Made by a program: the position numbers and the translations under genes
From: Neisseria perflava
GTDB lineage: Bacteria; Pseudomonadota; Gammaproteobacteria; Burkholderiales; Neisseriaceae
Assembly: GCF_019334725.1 (NCBI RefSeq)
Contig: NZ_CP079818.1
Span: 1,798,001 to 1,862,000 of the forward strand
Direction: 5' to 3'
DNA: 64,000 bases
The notes under the pieces: model-generated
Databases searched by the model: none
Told to the model about the DNA's origin: nothing
What the model saw: the letters and a program-made list of their open reading frames with translations, nothing else
Shown here: piece after piece, positions 17,856 to 26,736 of the stretch
How the letters are laid out: each line of letters opens with the position of its first letter
Position numbering within the stretch: the first letter of the stretch is position 1

Positions 17856-18016
17856 CAAACGGCATTAATCATTCATATCAAAACTACAAAGAATCCTGCC
17901 ATACTCCCGGAAACAGGAAGGAAAAGTAAATAATGGTTATCCCTATTGTGAAGCCATAAAGATATTTATAACATGCCGCTACATTCTTCCTTCAACACTG
18001 ACCATAGGAGTCAAAA

Positions 18017-18424
18017 ATGAAAGTAAAAGCCCTGCTTGCAATTGCCGCCGCCATGAGCCTCGCTGCCTGTGCCGCACCTGAAGCCCATCGCCATGACCAT
18101 GGTCAACGTCATGAGCACAATCATGCACACGAATATGGCCACCAACATCATGACATGCATAACCATGGCCGTGTTCAATCATTCAGCTGCGAAAACGGCC
18201 TGTCTGTACAAGTCCGCAACCTGAGCACCAACCAAGTTGAACTGCGTCTGGACGACAAAGTTGCCACCCTGTCTTCTGCCGTTGCAGGTTCAGGTGAACG
18301 CTATGTTGCCAAGCAAGGTTTGTTCGGCAAAGGCGCTGAATGGCATCAAAAAGGCAGCGAAGCATTCTTCGGCTTCACTGACCCATACGGCAACAAAGTA
18401 GAAACTTCTTGCTCTGCACGTTAA
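18017..18424 (+). CDS. His-rich lipoprotein with MliC-type lysozyme-inhibitor domain
   Basis: 135 residues. Lipoprotein signal with lipobox LAAC (Cys18). Residues about 24-53 hold 12 histidines alternating with Asp, Glu, Asn and Gly, a likely metal-binding stretch. The rest resembles the MliC family of C-type lysozyme inhibitors: SFSCENG at its start, SGERYVA and KGSEAFFGF in the middle and a C-terminal Cys (TSCSAR) that would pair with the first. Good ribosome binding site (AGGAG). No clear Zur box in its own upstream region, and a terminator lies between it and the zinc-regulated ribosomal genes. The MliC assignment is by motif only; zinc binding is inference. Confidence 0.75.
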   Translation: MKVKALLAIAAAMSLAACAAPEAHRHDHGQRHEHNHAHEYGHQHHDMHNHGRVQSFSCENGLSVQVRNLSTNQVELRLDDKVATLSSAVAGSGERYVAKQGLFGKGAEWHQKGSEAFFGFTDPYGNKVETSCSAR

Positions 18425-18450
18425 TTTCTACTAAGCAATAGAATAGCTAA

Positions 18451-18481
18451 AGGCCGTCTGAAAACTTGTTTCAGACGGCCT
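18451..18481 (+). terminator. DUS inverted pair after the His-rich lipoprotein
   Basis: AGGCCGTCTGAA 18451-18462 with TTCAGACGGCCT 18470-18481, then TTTTAT. Confidence 0.85.
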
Positions 18482-18738
18482 TTTATATTGGATAAAACGA
18501 AAGAGAAATATAGTTTCCGTTCAATGAGAAAATGTAAATATGAGGCTATTTGAAGGTTCAAAATACATCCATACCCCACAGATAGTAAGGCCCTTTGAAA
18601 AGTGCTTTCTACGAGAATATATTTCTCAATATACGTCAAATCCACTATACCTATACTGACTATCTCTATTTATCAAAACTACAAATCCCAATTACCCTTC
18701 AAAATCAATCCGTTATATGAAACAGATTCAATAAACAA
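18482..18738. other. AT-rich spacer without a gene
   Basis: Lies between two convergent units. I see no coding region or RNA gene; only the near-palindrome GAGAATATATTTCTC around 18613. Confidence 0.5.
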
Positions 18739-18779
18739 AGGCCGTCTGAAAACCTATTTCCAAAGTTTTCAGACGGCCT
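18739..18779 (-). terminator. DUS inverted pair, terminator of ileS
   Basis: Copies at 18739-18750 and 18768-18779, 19 bases past the ileS stop. Confidence 0.85.
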
Positions 18780-18797
18780 TTATCTTAGACCAAACCA

Positions 18798-21590
18798 TTA
18801 AGCGTAATATCTGTCTTCGCCTTTACCGTCAACGTTGTCGGCACAACGTTTACAGATGGTTTCATGGCCTGCAACTGCGCCTACATCGTGGGTGTAGTGC
18901 CAGCAGCGTTCGCATTTTTCACCATCGCTGGCTTTAGCGGTTACAGCAAGTTCATCACCTACTTTCACTTCTGCTTTAGACACCAGCAAAGCAAAACGCA
19001 ATTCTTCGCCCAAAGTGTTCAGATAATCGGCAATTTCTTCCGGAGCCGTAATTTCGGCTTCGGCTTGCAATGAAGAACCGACTGTTTTATCCGTACGCAG
19101 AGGTTCGATGGCGGCAGTTACTGCTTCGCGTGCTTCGCGGATTGCCGTCCATTTTTTCACCAATTCGGCTTCGGCTTTTTCATTGATAGATGGGAACTCA
19201 TGCCATGTGTGGAAGAGGACGCTGTCTTCTTCGCCGCCACCGATAATATCCCATGCTTCCTCGCCGGTGAAGCACAAAATCGGAGCAATCAGCAGAACCA
19301 AACTGCGTGTGATGTGATACAGGGCAGTTTGCGCGCTGCGTCGTGCATGGCTGTCTGCTTTGGTGGTGTAGAGGCGGTCTTTCAGAATATCGAGGTAGAA
19401 CGCGCCCAAGTCTTCCGAGCAGAAAGAAACAATGTCTTTTACGGCAAAATGGAAGGCATAGCGCGGATAGTAATCGCCTGCCAGACGCTCTTGCAGCTGA
19501 CGTGCCAATACCACGGCGTAGCGGTCGATTTCGACCATGTCTGCCTGCGGTACGGCATCTTCAATAGGATTGAAGTCGCTGAGGTTGGCAAACAGGAAGC
19601 TCAAGGTATTGCGGATACGACGATAGCTTTCAGTTACGCGCTTAAGGATTTCTTTGGAAATCGCCAATTCGCCGCTATAATCGGTAGATGCCGCCCACAG
19701 GCGCAGGATGTCTGCGCCGAATTCGTTGTAAACTTCTTGCGGTGCAACAACGTTACCGATGGATTTCGACATTTTGCGGCCGTTTTGGTCAACCACGAAA
19801 CCATGGGTCAGCAGCTGTTTGTATGGCGCGCGACCCATTGATGAGGCACAACCGGTCAACATAGACGATTGGAACCAGCCGCGGTGTTGGTCGCTGCCTT
19901 CGAGGTAGAGGTCGGCGGGCCATTCCAATTCTTCGCGTTGTTTCAAGACGGAATAATGGGTCGAGCCGGAGTCGAACCATACGTCCATAGTGTCGGAAAG
20001 TTTGTCGTAATTTTCACAATCTTCCGCGCTCAAGAGTTCGCTCTTATCAAGAGAGAACCATGCTTCGATGCCTTTTCCTTCGATTTTTTGGGCAACTTTT
20101 TCCAACAACTCGGCAGAGTTTGGATGCAATTCACCAGTCTCTTTGTGAACAAAGAAAGTCATCGGTGTGCCCCAATAGCGTTGGCGAGAAACCACCCAGT
20201 CAGGACGACCTTCAATCATGGCTTCTAAACGCGCACGACCCCATGATGGGAAGAATTCGGTGTCATCAACGGCTTTGATGGCTTTGTCGCGCAGGGTTTT
20301 ACCGTCGGCACCTGCTTTGTCCATACCGACAAACCATTGGCCGGTCGCACGGTAAATCAGCGGGGTTTTGTGGCGCCAGCAGTGTGCATAGCTGTGTTCG
20401 ATTTTGCTGCTTGCCAAGAGGTTGCCGGTTTCTTCCAACCATTGCAGGATAACGGGATTGGCTTCCCAAACTCGCATACCAGCAACACGAGGTGTTTCAC
20501 TGATGTATTTGCCTTCGGCATTTACAGGGTTGTAAAGCTCAATGCCGTATTTATTGCAGACAGCGTAGTCTTCCAGACCATGAGCAGGCGCAGTATGCAC
20601 CAAGCCGGTACCGGCATCGGTGGTAACGTGGTCGCCATTGAGCATGGGAATATCGCGTTCGAGGAACGGATGATTCATGTGCAGGTTTTCCAGCTTGTCA
20701 CCTGTGGTTTCTGCCAATACATTTAGGTCGTCTGAAGCAAAACCGTAGCGTTTGAGCGCATCTTCTGCCAAATCTTTAGCCAACACCAATTTGCCTTTAG
20801 GCGTATCAATCAGTTGATACACCACGTCTGCGCCAGCTGAAACAGCTTGGCTCGCAGGCAAAGTCCAAGGCGTGGTTGTCCAAATAACGGCAAATGCTTT
20901 GCCTTCGATACTTGCCAAACCGAATGCGGCGGCAAGCGCGGCAGTGTCTTTAAACGGATAACCGACGTCAATCGCAGGCGATACTTTGTCTTTATATTCC
21001 ACTTCGGCTTCGGCCAGCGAAGAGCCGCAGTCCAAGCAGAACTGAACCGGTTTCGCGCCGCGGTAGAGATAGCCGGATTTGTAGATTTCGCCGAGCATAC
21101 GCACGGTATCGGCTTCGGTTTTGAAATCCATGGTCAGGTAAGGATTATCCCAGTCGCCCAACACACCCAAGCGAATAAAGTCTTTTTTCTGGCGGGCAAT
21201 CTGTTCGGCGGCATATTCGCGGCACAATTCGCGGAAACGGGCTTTAGGCATATCTTTGCCGTGCAGTTTTTCTACCATTACTTCGATAGGCAAACCGTGG
21301 CAGTCCCAACCCGGTACATAAGGCGCGTCAAAACCGGCTTGGGTTTTGCTGCGGATAATGATGTCTTTGAGAATTTTATTGACGGCATGACCGATGTGGA
21401 TGTCGCCGTTGGCATACGGAGGACCGTCGTGCAGAATAAATTTCGGACGGCCTTTGGCGATTTCTCGCAGTTTTTGATAGCGTTTTTGCTCGTACCAGCT
21501 TTTCAGCCATGCAGGCTCGCGCTTGGCAAGATTGCCGCGCATTGGAAACGGGCTCTCGAGCAGGTTTACGGTTTTACTGTAATCGGTCAT
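18798..21590 (-). CDS. ileS: Isoleucyl-tRNA synthetase
   Basis: 930 residues, class Ia synthetase charging tRNA-Ile. HIGH motif at residues 65-68 (DIHIGHAV), KMSKS in RKMSKSIGN, the editing domain between them, and a C-terminal zinc site (CERCWHYTHD and CKRCADN). The start is ATG 21590, giving the family N-terminus MTDYSKTVNLLESPFPMRGN; the frame runs 35 codons further upstream but through a DUS pair with no similarity. Bacterial type (mupirocin-sensitive class by its C-terminal zinc finger, from family knowledge). ribF lies upstream in the same direction. Confidence 0.97.
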   Translation of the reverse strand: MTDYSKTVNLLESPFPMRGNLAKREPAWLKSWYEQKRYQKLREIAKGRPKFILHDGPPYANGDIHIGHAVNKILKDIIIRSKTQAGFDAPYVPGWDCHGLPIEVMVEKLHGKDMPKARFRELCREYAAEQIARQKKDFIRLGVLGDWDNPYLTMDFKTEADTVRMLGEIYKSGYLYRGAKPVQFCLDCGSSLAEAEVEYKDKVSPAIDVGYPFKDTAALAAAFGLASIEGKAFAVIWTTTPWTLPASQAVSAGADVVYQLIDTPKGKLVLAKDLAEDALKRYGFASDDLNVLAETTGDKLENLHMNHPFLERDIPMLNGDHVTTDAGTGLVHTAPAHGLEDYAVCNKYGIELYNPVNAEGKYISETPRVAGMRVWEANPVILQWLEETGNLLASSKIEHSYAHCWRHKTPLIYRATGQWFVGMDKAGADGKTLRDKAIKAVDDTEFFPSWGRARLEAMIEGRPDWVVSRQRYWGTPMTFFVHKETGELHPNSAELLEKVAQKIEGKGIEAWFSLDKSELLSAEDCENYDKLSDTMDVWFDSGSTHYSVLKQREELEWPADLYLEGSDQHRGWFQSSMLTGCASSMGRAPYKQLLTHGFVVDQNGRKMSKSIGNVVAPQEVYNEFGADILRLWAASTDYSGELAISKEILKRVTESYRRIRNTLSFLFANLSDFNPIEDAVPQADMVEIDRYAVVLARQLQERLAGDYYPRYAFHFAVKDIVSFCSEDLGAFYLDILKDRLYTTKADSHARRSAQTALYHITRSLVLLIAPILCFTGEEAWDIIGGGEEDSVLFHTWHEFPSINEKAEAELVKKWTAIREAREAVTAAIEPLRTDKTVGSSLQAEAEITAPEEIADYLNTLGEELRFALLVSKAEVKVGDELAVTAKASDGEKCERCWHYTHDVGAVAGHETICKRCADNVDGKGEDRYYA

Positions 21591-21621
21591 TTTTTGATCT
21601 CTATTGTTGCGGTATTTCGGT

Positions 21622-21667
21622 TTCAGACGGCCTGATTGCTCATTTTGAAAAGAACAGGCCGTCTGAA
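21622..21667 (-). repeat. DUS inverted pair between ribF and ileS
   Basis: TTCAGACGGCCT 21622-21633 and AGGCCGTCTGAA 21656-21667, in the ileS leader and after ribF; may end ribF transcripts. Confidence 0.7.
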
Positions 21668-21728
21668 AAAATTCAAAGGACTTATTGTAGCCCAATTGTC
21701 TTGATTTTATAAGCTTCTAGAAGCGTTT

Positions 21729-22655
21729 CTATGCTTCCCAAACCCTTGCATCTTCCATATCTTGCAAAATTTGGGTTTTCAATGCTTCGATACTCTCAAA
21801 TTTTTTCTCGTCACGCAGTTTGTGCAGGAAGCGAACGAAGATACGTTGTCCGTACAAATCGCCGTTGAAATCGAACAGATGGACTTCCAGCTTTTGCGAG
21901 CGGTTGTTGCTGACAGTGGGGTTAAAACCAAAGCTGGCAACGCCTCGGCGCGTACCGAATGTGCCATCTGCTTCAACGACAAATACGCCGCTTAGCGCAT
22001 AATGATACGGAGGAAGCTGGACATTGGCGGTAGGCGCGTTGATGGTGCGGCCGAGTTTTTGTCCGTGTTTGACCTTGCCGCTTAAAACGTAATCATGGCC
22101 CAATAGTCTTTTGGCGTATTCCAACTTGCCGTCTGAAAGGGCTTGGCGGACGGCGGTACTGCTGGTACGGATGTCTTCAACGATAACGGACGGCGTGCGC
22201 TCGGTTTGCATATCGGGCTGTTGAGCCAAGAGTTCAAAACAGCCTTCACGGCCGGCACCGAAACGGAAATCGTCGCCAATCAACAAATAACGCGTGTTGA
22301 GCGTTTGGCGCAAAAGCTGGTCGATAAACGCTTGCGCGCTCATATCGGAGAAAGCTTGGTTAAAACGCAAGACCCAAACGGCATCCACGCAGCCGGTTTC
22401 ACGCAAAAGGCGCAATTTGGTACGCAGCGGGCTGATGCGGTAAGGCAGCTTTTTCCCGGCTTTGCGCGCAAAAAATTCTTTGGGCTGAGGCTCAAAAACA
22501 ACAACGACAACAGGCAGACCGCGCTGGTCTGCCTCTCGTTTGAGTTTTTGTAGAATGTGTTTGTGCCCGAGGTGTACGCCATCGAAGTTGCCGATGGTTA
22601 CGGCGGCTCCTTGCGGAAATTTGGGCGCGTGTCGCTGTCCAAGCCAGATGTTCAT
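21729..22655 (-). CDS. ribF: Bifunctional riboflavin kinase / FAD synthetase
   Basis: 308 residues. Makes FMN from riboflavin and then FAD. N-terminal adenylyltransferase domain with GNFDGVHLGHKHIL, later GDDFRFGAGREG and SSTAVRQALSDG; C-terminal riboflavin kinase domain with GQKLGRTINAPTANV and the RF-binding segment before the end. Start ATG 22655. Order ribF-ileS is conserved in many proteobacteria. Confidence 0.96.
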   Translation of the reverse strand: MNIWLGQRHAPKFPQGAAVTIGNFDGVHLGHKHILQKLKREADQRGLPVVVVVFEPQPKEFFARKAGKKLPYRISPLRTKLRLLRETGCVDAVWVLRFNQAFSDMSAQAFIDQLLRQTLNTRYLLIGDDFRFGAGREGCFELLAQQPDMQTERTPSVIVEDIRTSSTAVRQALSDGKLEYAKRLLGHDYVLSGKVKHGQKLGRTINAPTANVQLPPYHYALSGVFVVEADGTFGTRRGVASFGFNPTVSNNRSQKLEVHLFDFNGDLYGQRIFVRFLHKLRDEKKFESIEALKTQILQDMEDARVWEA

Positions 22656-22720
22656 GGGTGGTGGGTATTGTGTTTGAATAGGCGGCTATTGTAAACGTTA
22701 TTGCCGTTTCAATAAACCTT

Positions 22721-22760
22721 AGGCCGTCTGAAACCAATAAATATATGCTTTCAGACGGCC
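22721..22760 (-). terminator. DUS inverted pair, terminator of the 22779-23168 lipoprotein gene
   Basis: AGGCCGTCTGAA 22721-22732; partner TTCAGACGGCC 22750-22760, one base short of a full DUS. Confidence 0.75.
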
Positions 22761-22778
22761 CTAAAGTTTGTTAATACC

Positions 22779-23168
22779 TTACCACCACCAAGGATAACGG
22801 CCAAACGGATAGCCCCAATCGTCGTAATAACGATAGTAACGGGCTTCGCGCAGCTGTTCTTGAGAAATATAGTTTTGCCATGCCATTTTGTAGCAGGCTT
22901 GGAACATCGGATCGGAAACTTTGTCGATATATTTGAGGCGGAAGGCTTTTTGTTCCGCAGTTGCGGCACCGGGTTTGCCTTCTTCGTCAAATTTGCGGCG
23001 GATCAGCGCGGCAGTCTCCTGATCGCATTGGGCAGCAAGATGTACTTGAAGATCCTGCTCATAGCGTTTCTGCGCTTGGGCGCGTGCGGCTTTTTGCTCA
23101 GGCGTGGTGGCGCAGGCGGCAAGTAATGCGGCAGCACCAATCAATAAAGTCAGGCGGATAGGATTCAT
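22779..23168 (-). CDS. Lipoprotein of unknown function
   Basis: 129 residues. Signal peptide with lipobox LAAC gives a lipid-anchored Cys around residue 19. The body is helical and charged (QKAARAQAQKRYEQDL) with two further cysteines, and it ends in an aromatic tail rich in Tyr and Trp (YYRYYDD, then RYPWWW). I do not recognise the family. Start is ATG 23168 with AAGGAAAC upstream, rather than the in-frame ATG seven codons earlier, because only this start gives a proper signal peptide. Single gene closed by a DUS hairpin. Confidence 0.75.
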   Translation of the reverse strand: MNPIRLTLLIGAAALLAACATTPEQKAARAQAQKRYEQDLQVHLAAQCDQETAALIRRKFDEEGKPGAATAEQKAFRLKYIDKVSDPMFQACYKMAWQNYISQEQLREARYYRYYDDWGYPFGRYPWWW

Positions 23169-23328
23169 CGGATGTTTCCTTATAGTCATGTATAGCTATT
23201 AATGTACGCCCTCATTGTGTAATGGGCAAGTGTGGCAACTTGGGAACACTTTAGATTATTTGTTCTTATCGGCAGACAGTTGCATATAAAATACACCCTA
23301 TATGAATGTTTAACTCCAAACCCACTCA

Positions 23329-24204
23329 ATGAACGCTGACAAACCGCCCCACTCCTACAGATTGCGCCACCACAGGCAACACACGCCTCCGTTTTGGCAG
23401 GCGGATCGCCCGTATCTGCACGAACACAATATTTCCGATGCCCGTTTCAGACGGCTGGGCTACATCATGGCCTTTCTTGCCGGTGCGATTAATGCGGGGG
23501 GATTCTTTGCATTTGCGCGCTATATTTCCCACGTAACCGGCTCCATGTCTCTTTTGGCTGATGTGCTGTATCTCCAAGACTGGTGGTCTGCCGCGGTGAC
23601 TTTCATCAGCGTGTTGTGCTTTGTTGCCGGTGCCGCGCATTCGGGTTGGGTGATTTTATGGACGCAACAGATGCGTTTTCGTGGCAGCTTTGGGTTTTCC
23701 ATGTGGCTGGAAGCAGTTTATCTGTTGATATTCGGTTGGTTCGGTATTGCTGCGATGGAATGGGATTTTGGCGGCTCTGATTTTATTATGCCGTCTTTGG
23801 CATTGTTTTTATTGTGTTTTATTATGGGCATGCACAATACGGTTATCACGCTTCTTTCCGGCGGCGCCATCCGTTCCACCCACATGACCGGTACGGCGAC
23901 CGACTTGGGCATTGAAATTTCACGCGCACTTTATTATTCCAAACAACATCATCCGCGCCTGCCGCACGTCCGCGTCAACAAACCGAAAATGTGGCTTTTA
24001 AGCGGCTTGATGCTGTCGTTTTTACTGGGCGGCGTGGTTGGCGCATGGGGTTATCATCTGGTCGGCCATCATTTCGCCCTGCCCGTTTCCGCCGTTTTGC
24101 TCATACTGGGTGCGGGCTCGGTGGGATATGACGTCAAGGTCAGATTGAAATGGGCATTCATCAACTGGTATCGCCGCAAGCAGAAAAAACGGAAGAAACT
24201 GTAA
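23329..24204 (+). CDS. DUF1275 (YoaK-type) membrane protein
   Basis: 291 residues. About six membrane helices after a 45-residue basic, His-rich cytoplasmic N-terminus. DUF1275 signs: the first helix FLAGAINAGGFFAFARYISHV then TGSMS, and the later GMHNTVITLLSGGAIRSTHMTGTATDLG. Function unknown for the family. C-terminus is strongly basic (RRKQKKRKKL). The gene stands alone. Confidence 0.85.
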   Translation: MNADKPPHSYRLRHHRQHTPPFWQADRPYLHEHNISDARFRRLGYIMAFLAGAINAGGFFAFARYISHVTGSMSLLADVLYLQDWWSAAVTFISVLCFVAGAAHSGWVILWTQQMRFRGSFGFSMWLEAVYLLIFGWFGIAAMEWDFGGSDFIMPSLALFLLCFIMGMHNTVITLLSGGAIRSTHMTGTATDLGIEISRALYYSKQHHPRLPHVRVNKPKMWLLSGLMLSFLLGGVVGAWGYHLVGHHFALPVSAVLLILGAGSVGYDVKVRLKWAFINWYRRKQKKRKKL

Positions 24205-24382
24205 AAAACTTTGCTGGTTATTTCACGGCAAAACGGCCAAGCTGCCAGAAAAATGCAGAAATGCTTCAGAATTATGTTAACTGGCAAATATTTTCGTAAT
24301 ATCGGGTTAAACCCATTCTTTTGCGTTTCGGATATTGGGTATCATAAATCCGTAATGACCCACGCGGTTTTTATTCATTTTT

Positions 24383-24394
24383 TTCAGACGGCCT
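24383..24394 (-). other. Single DUS upstream of the OmpA-like lipoprotein gene
   Basis: TTCAGACGGCCT, 28 bases before the start codon. The 218-base spacer holds no other feature I can support. Confidence 0.7.
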
Positions 24395-24422
24395 AAGCCG
24401 TCATCTAAAAAGAGGATACGAC

Positions 24423-25103
24423 ATGAAATTCTTGAAACCCCTGACCGTTATTGCTACTGCAATTCCTTTGGCACTCACCGGCTGTGTGACCGATCCTGCT
24501 ACCGGTCAACAATCCGCCAGCAAAACCGCCATGTACGGTTTGGGCGGTGCGGCTGTTTGCGGCATCGTTGGTGCGCTGACCCACGGTGGTAAAGGCGCGC
24601 GCAACTCCGCATTGGCTTGTGGTGCAGTAGGTGCCGGTATCGGCGGTTACATGGACTACCAAGAGAAAAAACTGCGTCAAAGCTTGGCCAACACCAACAT
24701 CGAAGTTGAACGTCAAGGCAACCAAATCAAACTGGTTATGCCTGAAAACGTAACCTTCGCCACCGGCAGCGCTGCCCTGAGCGGCCATGCTCAAAGTGCC
24801 TTGTCTGCCGCCGCGCAAACTTTGGTTCAATATCCTGACACCACTTTGACCATCAACGGCCACACCGACAACACTGGCAACGATGCCATCAACGAGCCAT
24901 TGTCTCGCAACCGCGCCGAATCCGTTGCCACCTTCCTGCAATCCCGCGGCGTAAGCAGCACCCGTTTGAGCACTTTCGGTTACGGCTCCCGTCAACCCAT
25001 CGCCTCCAACGCTACTGTTGAAGGCCGCGCACAAAACCGCCGCGTTGAAATCTTGATCAACCCCGACCAACGCGCCATTGACGCCGCTAAAAAACAAATG
25101 TAA
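24423..25103 (+). CDS. OmpA-family lipoprotein (YiaD-like)
   Basis: 226 residues. Lipobox LTGC (Cys20) predicts outer-membrane anchoring. A glycine-rich segment follows (residues about 38-75, glycine-zipper type), then an OmpA peptidoglycan-binding domain from about residue 95: NVTFATGSAAL, then TLTINGHTDNTG and the LSRNRAESVATFL segment, ending in GRAQNRRVEI. It probably links the outer membrane to the wall. Ribosome binding site GAGGA before the ATG. Monocistronic. Confidence 0.88.
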   Translation: MKFLKPLTVIATAIPLALTGCVTDPATGQQSASKTAMYGLGGAAVCGIVGALTHGGKGARNSALACGAVGAGIGGYMDYQEKKLRQSLANTNIEVERQGNQIKLVMPENVTFATGSAALSGHAQSALSAAAQTLVQYPDTTLTINGHTDNTGNDAINEPLSRNRAESVATFLQSRGVSSTRLSTFGYGSRQPIASNATVEGRAQNRRVEILINPDQRAIDAAKKQM

Positions 25104-25131
25104 TCCGACATCTGTCTGATTCCCATACTTA

Positions 25132-25157
25132 AGGCCGTCTGAAATTTCAGACGGCCT
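25132..25157 (+). terminator. DUS inverted pair after the OmpA-like gene
   Basis: Stem arms 25132-25143 and 25146-25157, then TTTTTC. Confidence 0.9.
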
Positions 25158-25443
25158 TTTTCTTTGTAGATTTTGTTTGCAATTTCTCCTCCTCAATCCA
25201 ATCCACCATAAAATTTATTCCTTTATTAACAAGACTTTTCAATTTTTCCTTCAAAAAAACTGTATTAATACTCTAATTTTTACACTAACTTAGAGTATAA
25301 TTCCTAAAATTTTAAAAACACGCCTCATGCCGTCTGAAAAACGGCGGCGAAAAACACACTTATTTATATACACATCAGTCCGTTATCCAATCTATTTCAT
25401 AGGATTTCAGACGGCATCATCCAGAATCTATGAAGGAGCATCC
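25158..25443. other. AT-rich leader with an AT-dialect DUS pair
   Basis: Non-coding stretch upstream of the flavin oxidoreductase. It holds TATAAT near 25296 as a possible -10, and two AT-dialect DUS facing each other, 25327-25338 and 25406-25417, 67 bases apart. No gene. Confidence 0.6.
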
Positions 25444-26616
25444 ATGCAAAACAACTTTGACCCATTGATTATCCGTGGCAAATCACTGATTCCCGTCGTA
25501 CAAGGCGGTATGGGTGTAGGCGTTTCCGCATCAAAACTCTCCAGCGCGGTTGCGCGCGAAAACGGCGTGGGTACGATTGCCAGCGTCGATTTGCGCCACT
25601 TGCACGAAGATTTGCTGGCCGAATCAAAAATTGATTCCAGCGAAGAAAAATACACCCGCCTCAACTGCATCGCGCTTGACCGCGAAATCAAAAAAGCCAA
25701 AGCCGATTCAGAAGGCAAAGGCATGATTGCCGTCAACGTCATGAAAGCCGTCAAAGACCATGCCGCCTACGTCCGTCAGGCCTGCGAATCTGGTGCAGAC
25801 GCGATTGTAATGGGTGCAGGTTTGCCTTTGGATCTGCCGGAAATGGCAGAGGGCTACCACAAAGACGTCGCCCTTTTTCCTATTTTGTCCGAATCACGCG
25901 GTATCAACATCGTTTTGAAACGTTGGATGAAAAAAGGCATCTTGCCCGATGCCATCGTTATCGAACACCCTGCCCACGCAGCCGGCCACTTGGGCGCTGC
26001 AACCGTTGACGGCGTGAACGATGCCAAATTCGAGTTCAAACGCGTTATTGAAGAAACGTTTGAAGTATTCAAAAACTTGGGCTTGGAAAGCGAAAAAATC
26101 CCGTTGGTACTCGCCGGCGGCATGGCAAACTTTGAAAAAGTCAAAACAGCCTTGAAAAACTGGGGCGCGTCCGCCGTCCAAATCGGTACCGCGTTTGCCG
26201 TGACCGAAGAAGGCGATGCCCACATCAACTTCAAAAAAACGCTGACCGGTGCGGAAACCGAACAAGTGATTGAATTCATGTCTGTTGCCGGTTTGCCTGC
26301 TCGCGGCGTGCGCACCAAATTCCTCGACAGCTACATCAAACGCGAGGCCAAATTGCAAGCCAATGCCAAAAACGATCCGCGCCGTTGCACCCAAGGCCTG
26401 AACTGCCTGACCAGCTGCGGTTTGCGCGACGGTTTGGCCAAAGCCGGTCAATTCTGTATCGACATCCAACTTTCAGCCGCATTCCGCGGTGAAGTCGATA
26501 AAGGCCTGTTTTTCCGCGGTAAAGACCCGTTGCCGTTTGGCAATGCCATCCGTACGGTTCAAGAAACCATTCATTATCTCTTGAACGGTTCCCTGCCCGC
26601 CGTCCCTGCCAAATAA
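25444..26616 (+). CDS. NAD(P)H-dependent flavin oxidoreductase / nitronate monooxygenase family
   Basis: 390 residues. FMN TIM-barrel enzyme of the 2-nitropropane dioxygenase family. N-terminal VVQGGMGVGVSASKLSSAVA, a catalytic-type His in IEHPAHAAGHLG, and FMN-phosphate binding at VLAGGMANFEKV and GASAVQIGTAF. A C-terminal cysteine cluster (CTQGLNCLTSCG, then FCID) is unusual for plain nitronate monooxygenases and might bind a metal or form disulfides. Start ATG 25444 follows GAAGGAGC. An upstream in-frame extension from the AT-DUS (MPSEK...) is not credible. Substrate unknown. Confidence 0.82.
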   Translation: MQNNFDPLIIRGKSLIPVVQGGMGVGVSASKLSSAVARENGVGTIASVDLRHLHEDLLAESKIDSSEEKYTRLNCIALDREIKKAKADSEGKGMIAVNVMKAVKDHAAYVRQACESGADAIVMGAGLPLDLPEMAEGYHKDVALFPILSESRGINIVLKRWMKKGILPDAIVIEHPAHAAGHLGAATVDGVNDAKFEFKRVIEETFEVFKNLGLESEKIPLVLAGGMANFEKVKTALKNWGASAVQIGTAFAVTEEGDAHINFKKTLTGAETEQVIEFMSVAGLPARGVRTKFLDSYIKREAKLQANAKNDPRRCTQGLNCLTSCGLRDGLAKAGQFCIDIQLSAAFRGEVDKGLFFRGKDPLPFGNAIRTVQETIHYLLNGSLPAVPAK

Positions 26617-26633
26617 ACGCATCAATATTCAAA

Positions 26634-26674
26634 AGGCCGTCTGAAAACATTTAAACCCTGTTTTCAGACGGCCT
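26634..26674 (+). terminator. DUS inverted pair after the flavin oxidoreductase
   Basis: Arms 26634-26645 and 26663-26674 followed by TTTTTG. Confidence 0.9.
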
Positions 26675-26736
26675 TTTTGTCCCAATCCATCTAAAAAATG
26701 CTAAGATTATTGCCTGAATTTATCGGCAGAAACATC

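Noticed and set aside
17959..17973. Possible Zur box ahead of the His-rich lipoprotein
   Set aside because: ATAACA is present but the left half (AAGATA) does not match TGTTAT at all.
18613..18627. Near-palindrome GAGAATATATTTCTC as an operator
   Set aside because: Not an exact palindrome and not near a promoter of either convergent unit.
18638..18649. AAATCCACTATA, resembling one end of a Correia repeat
   Set aside because: Only about 12 bases match, the bases next to it differ from the known element and no second end lies 100-160 bases away.
25327..25443. Extended start of the flavin oxidoreductase at an AT-DUS (MPSEK)
   Set aside because: ATG inside the DUS is chance; the family N-terminus and a good ribosome binding site are at 25444.
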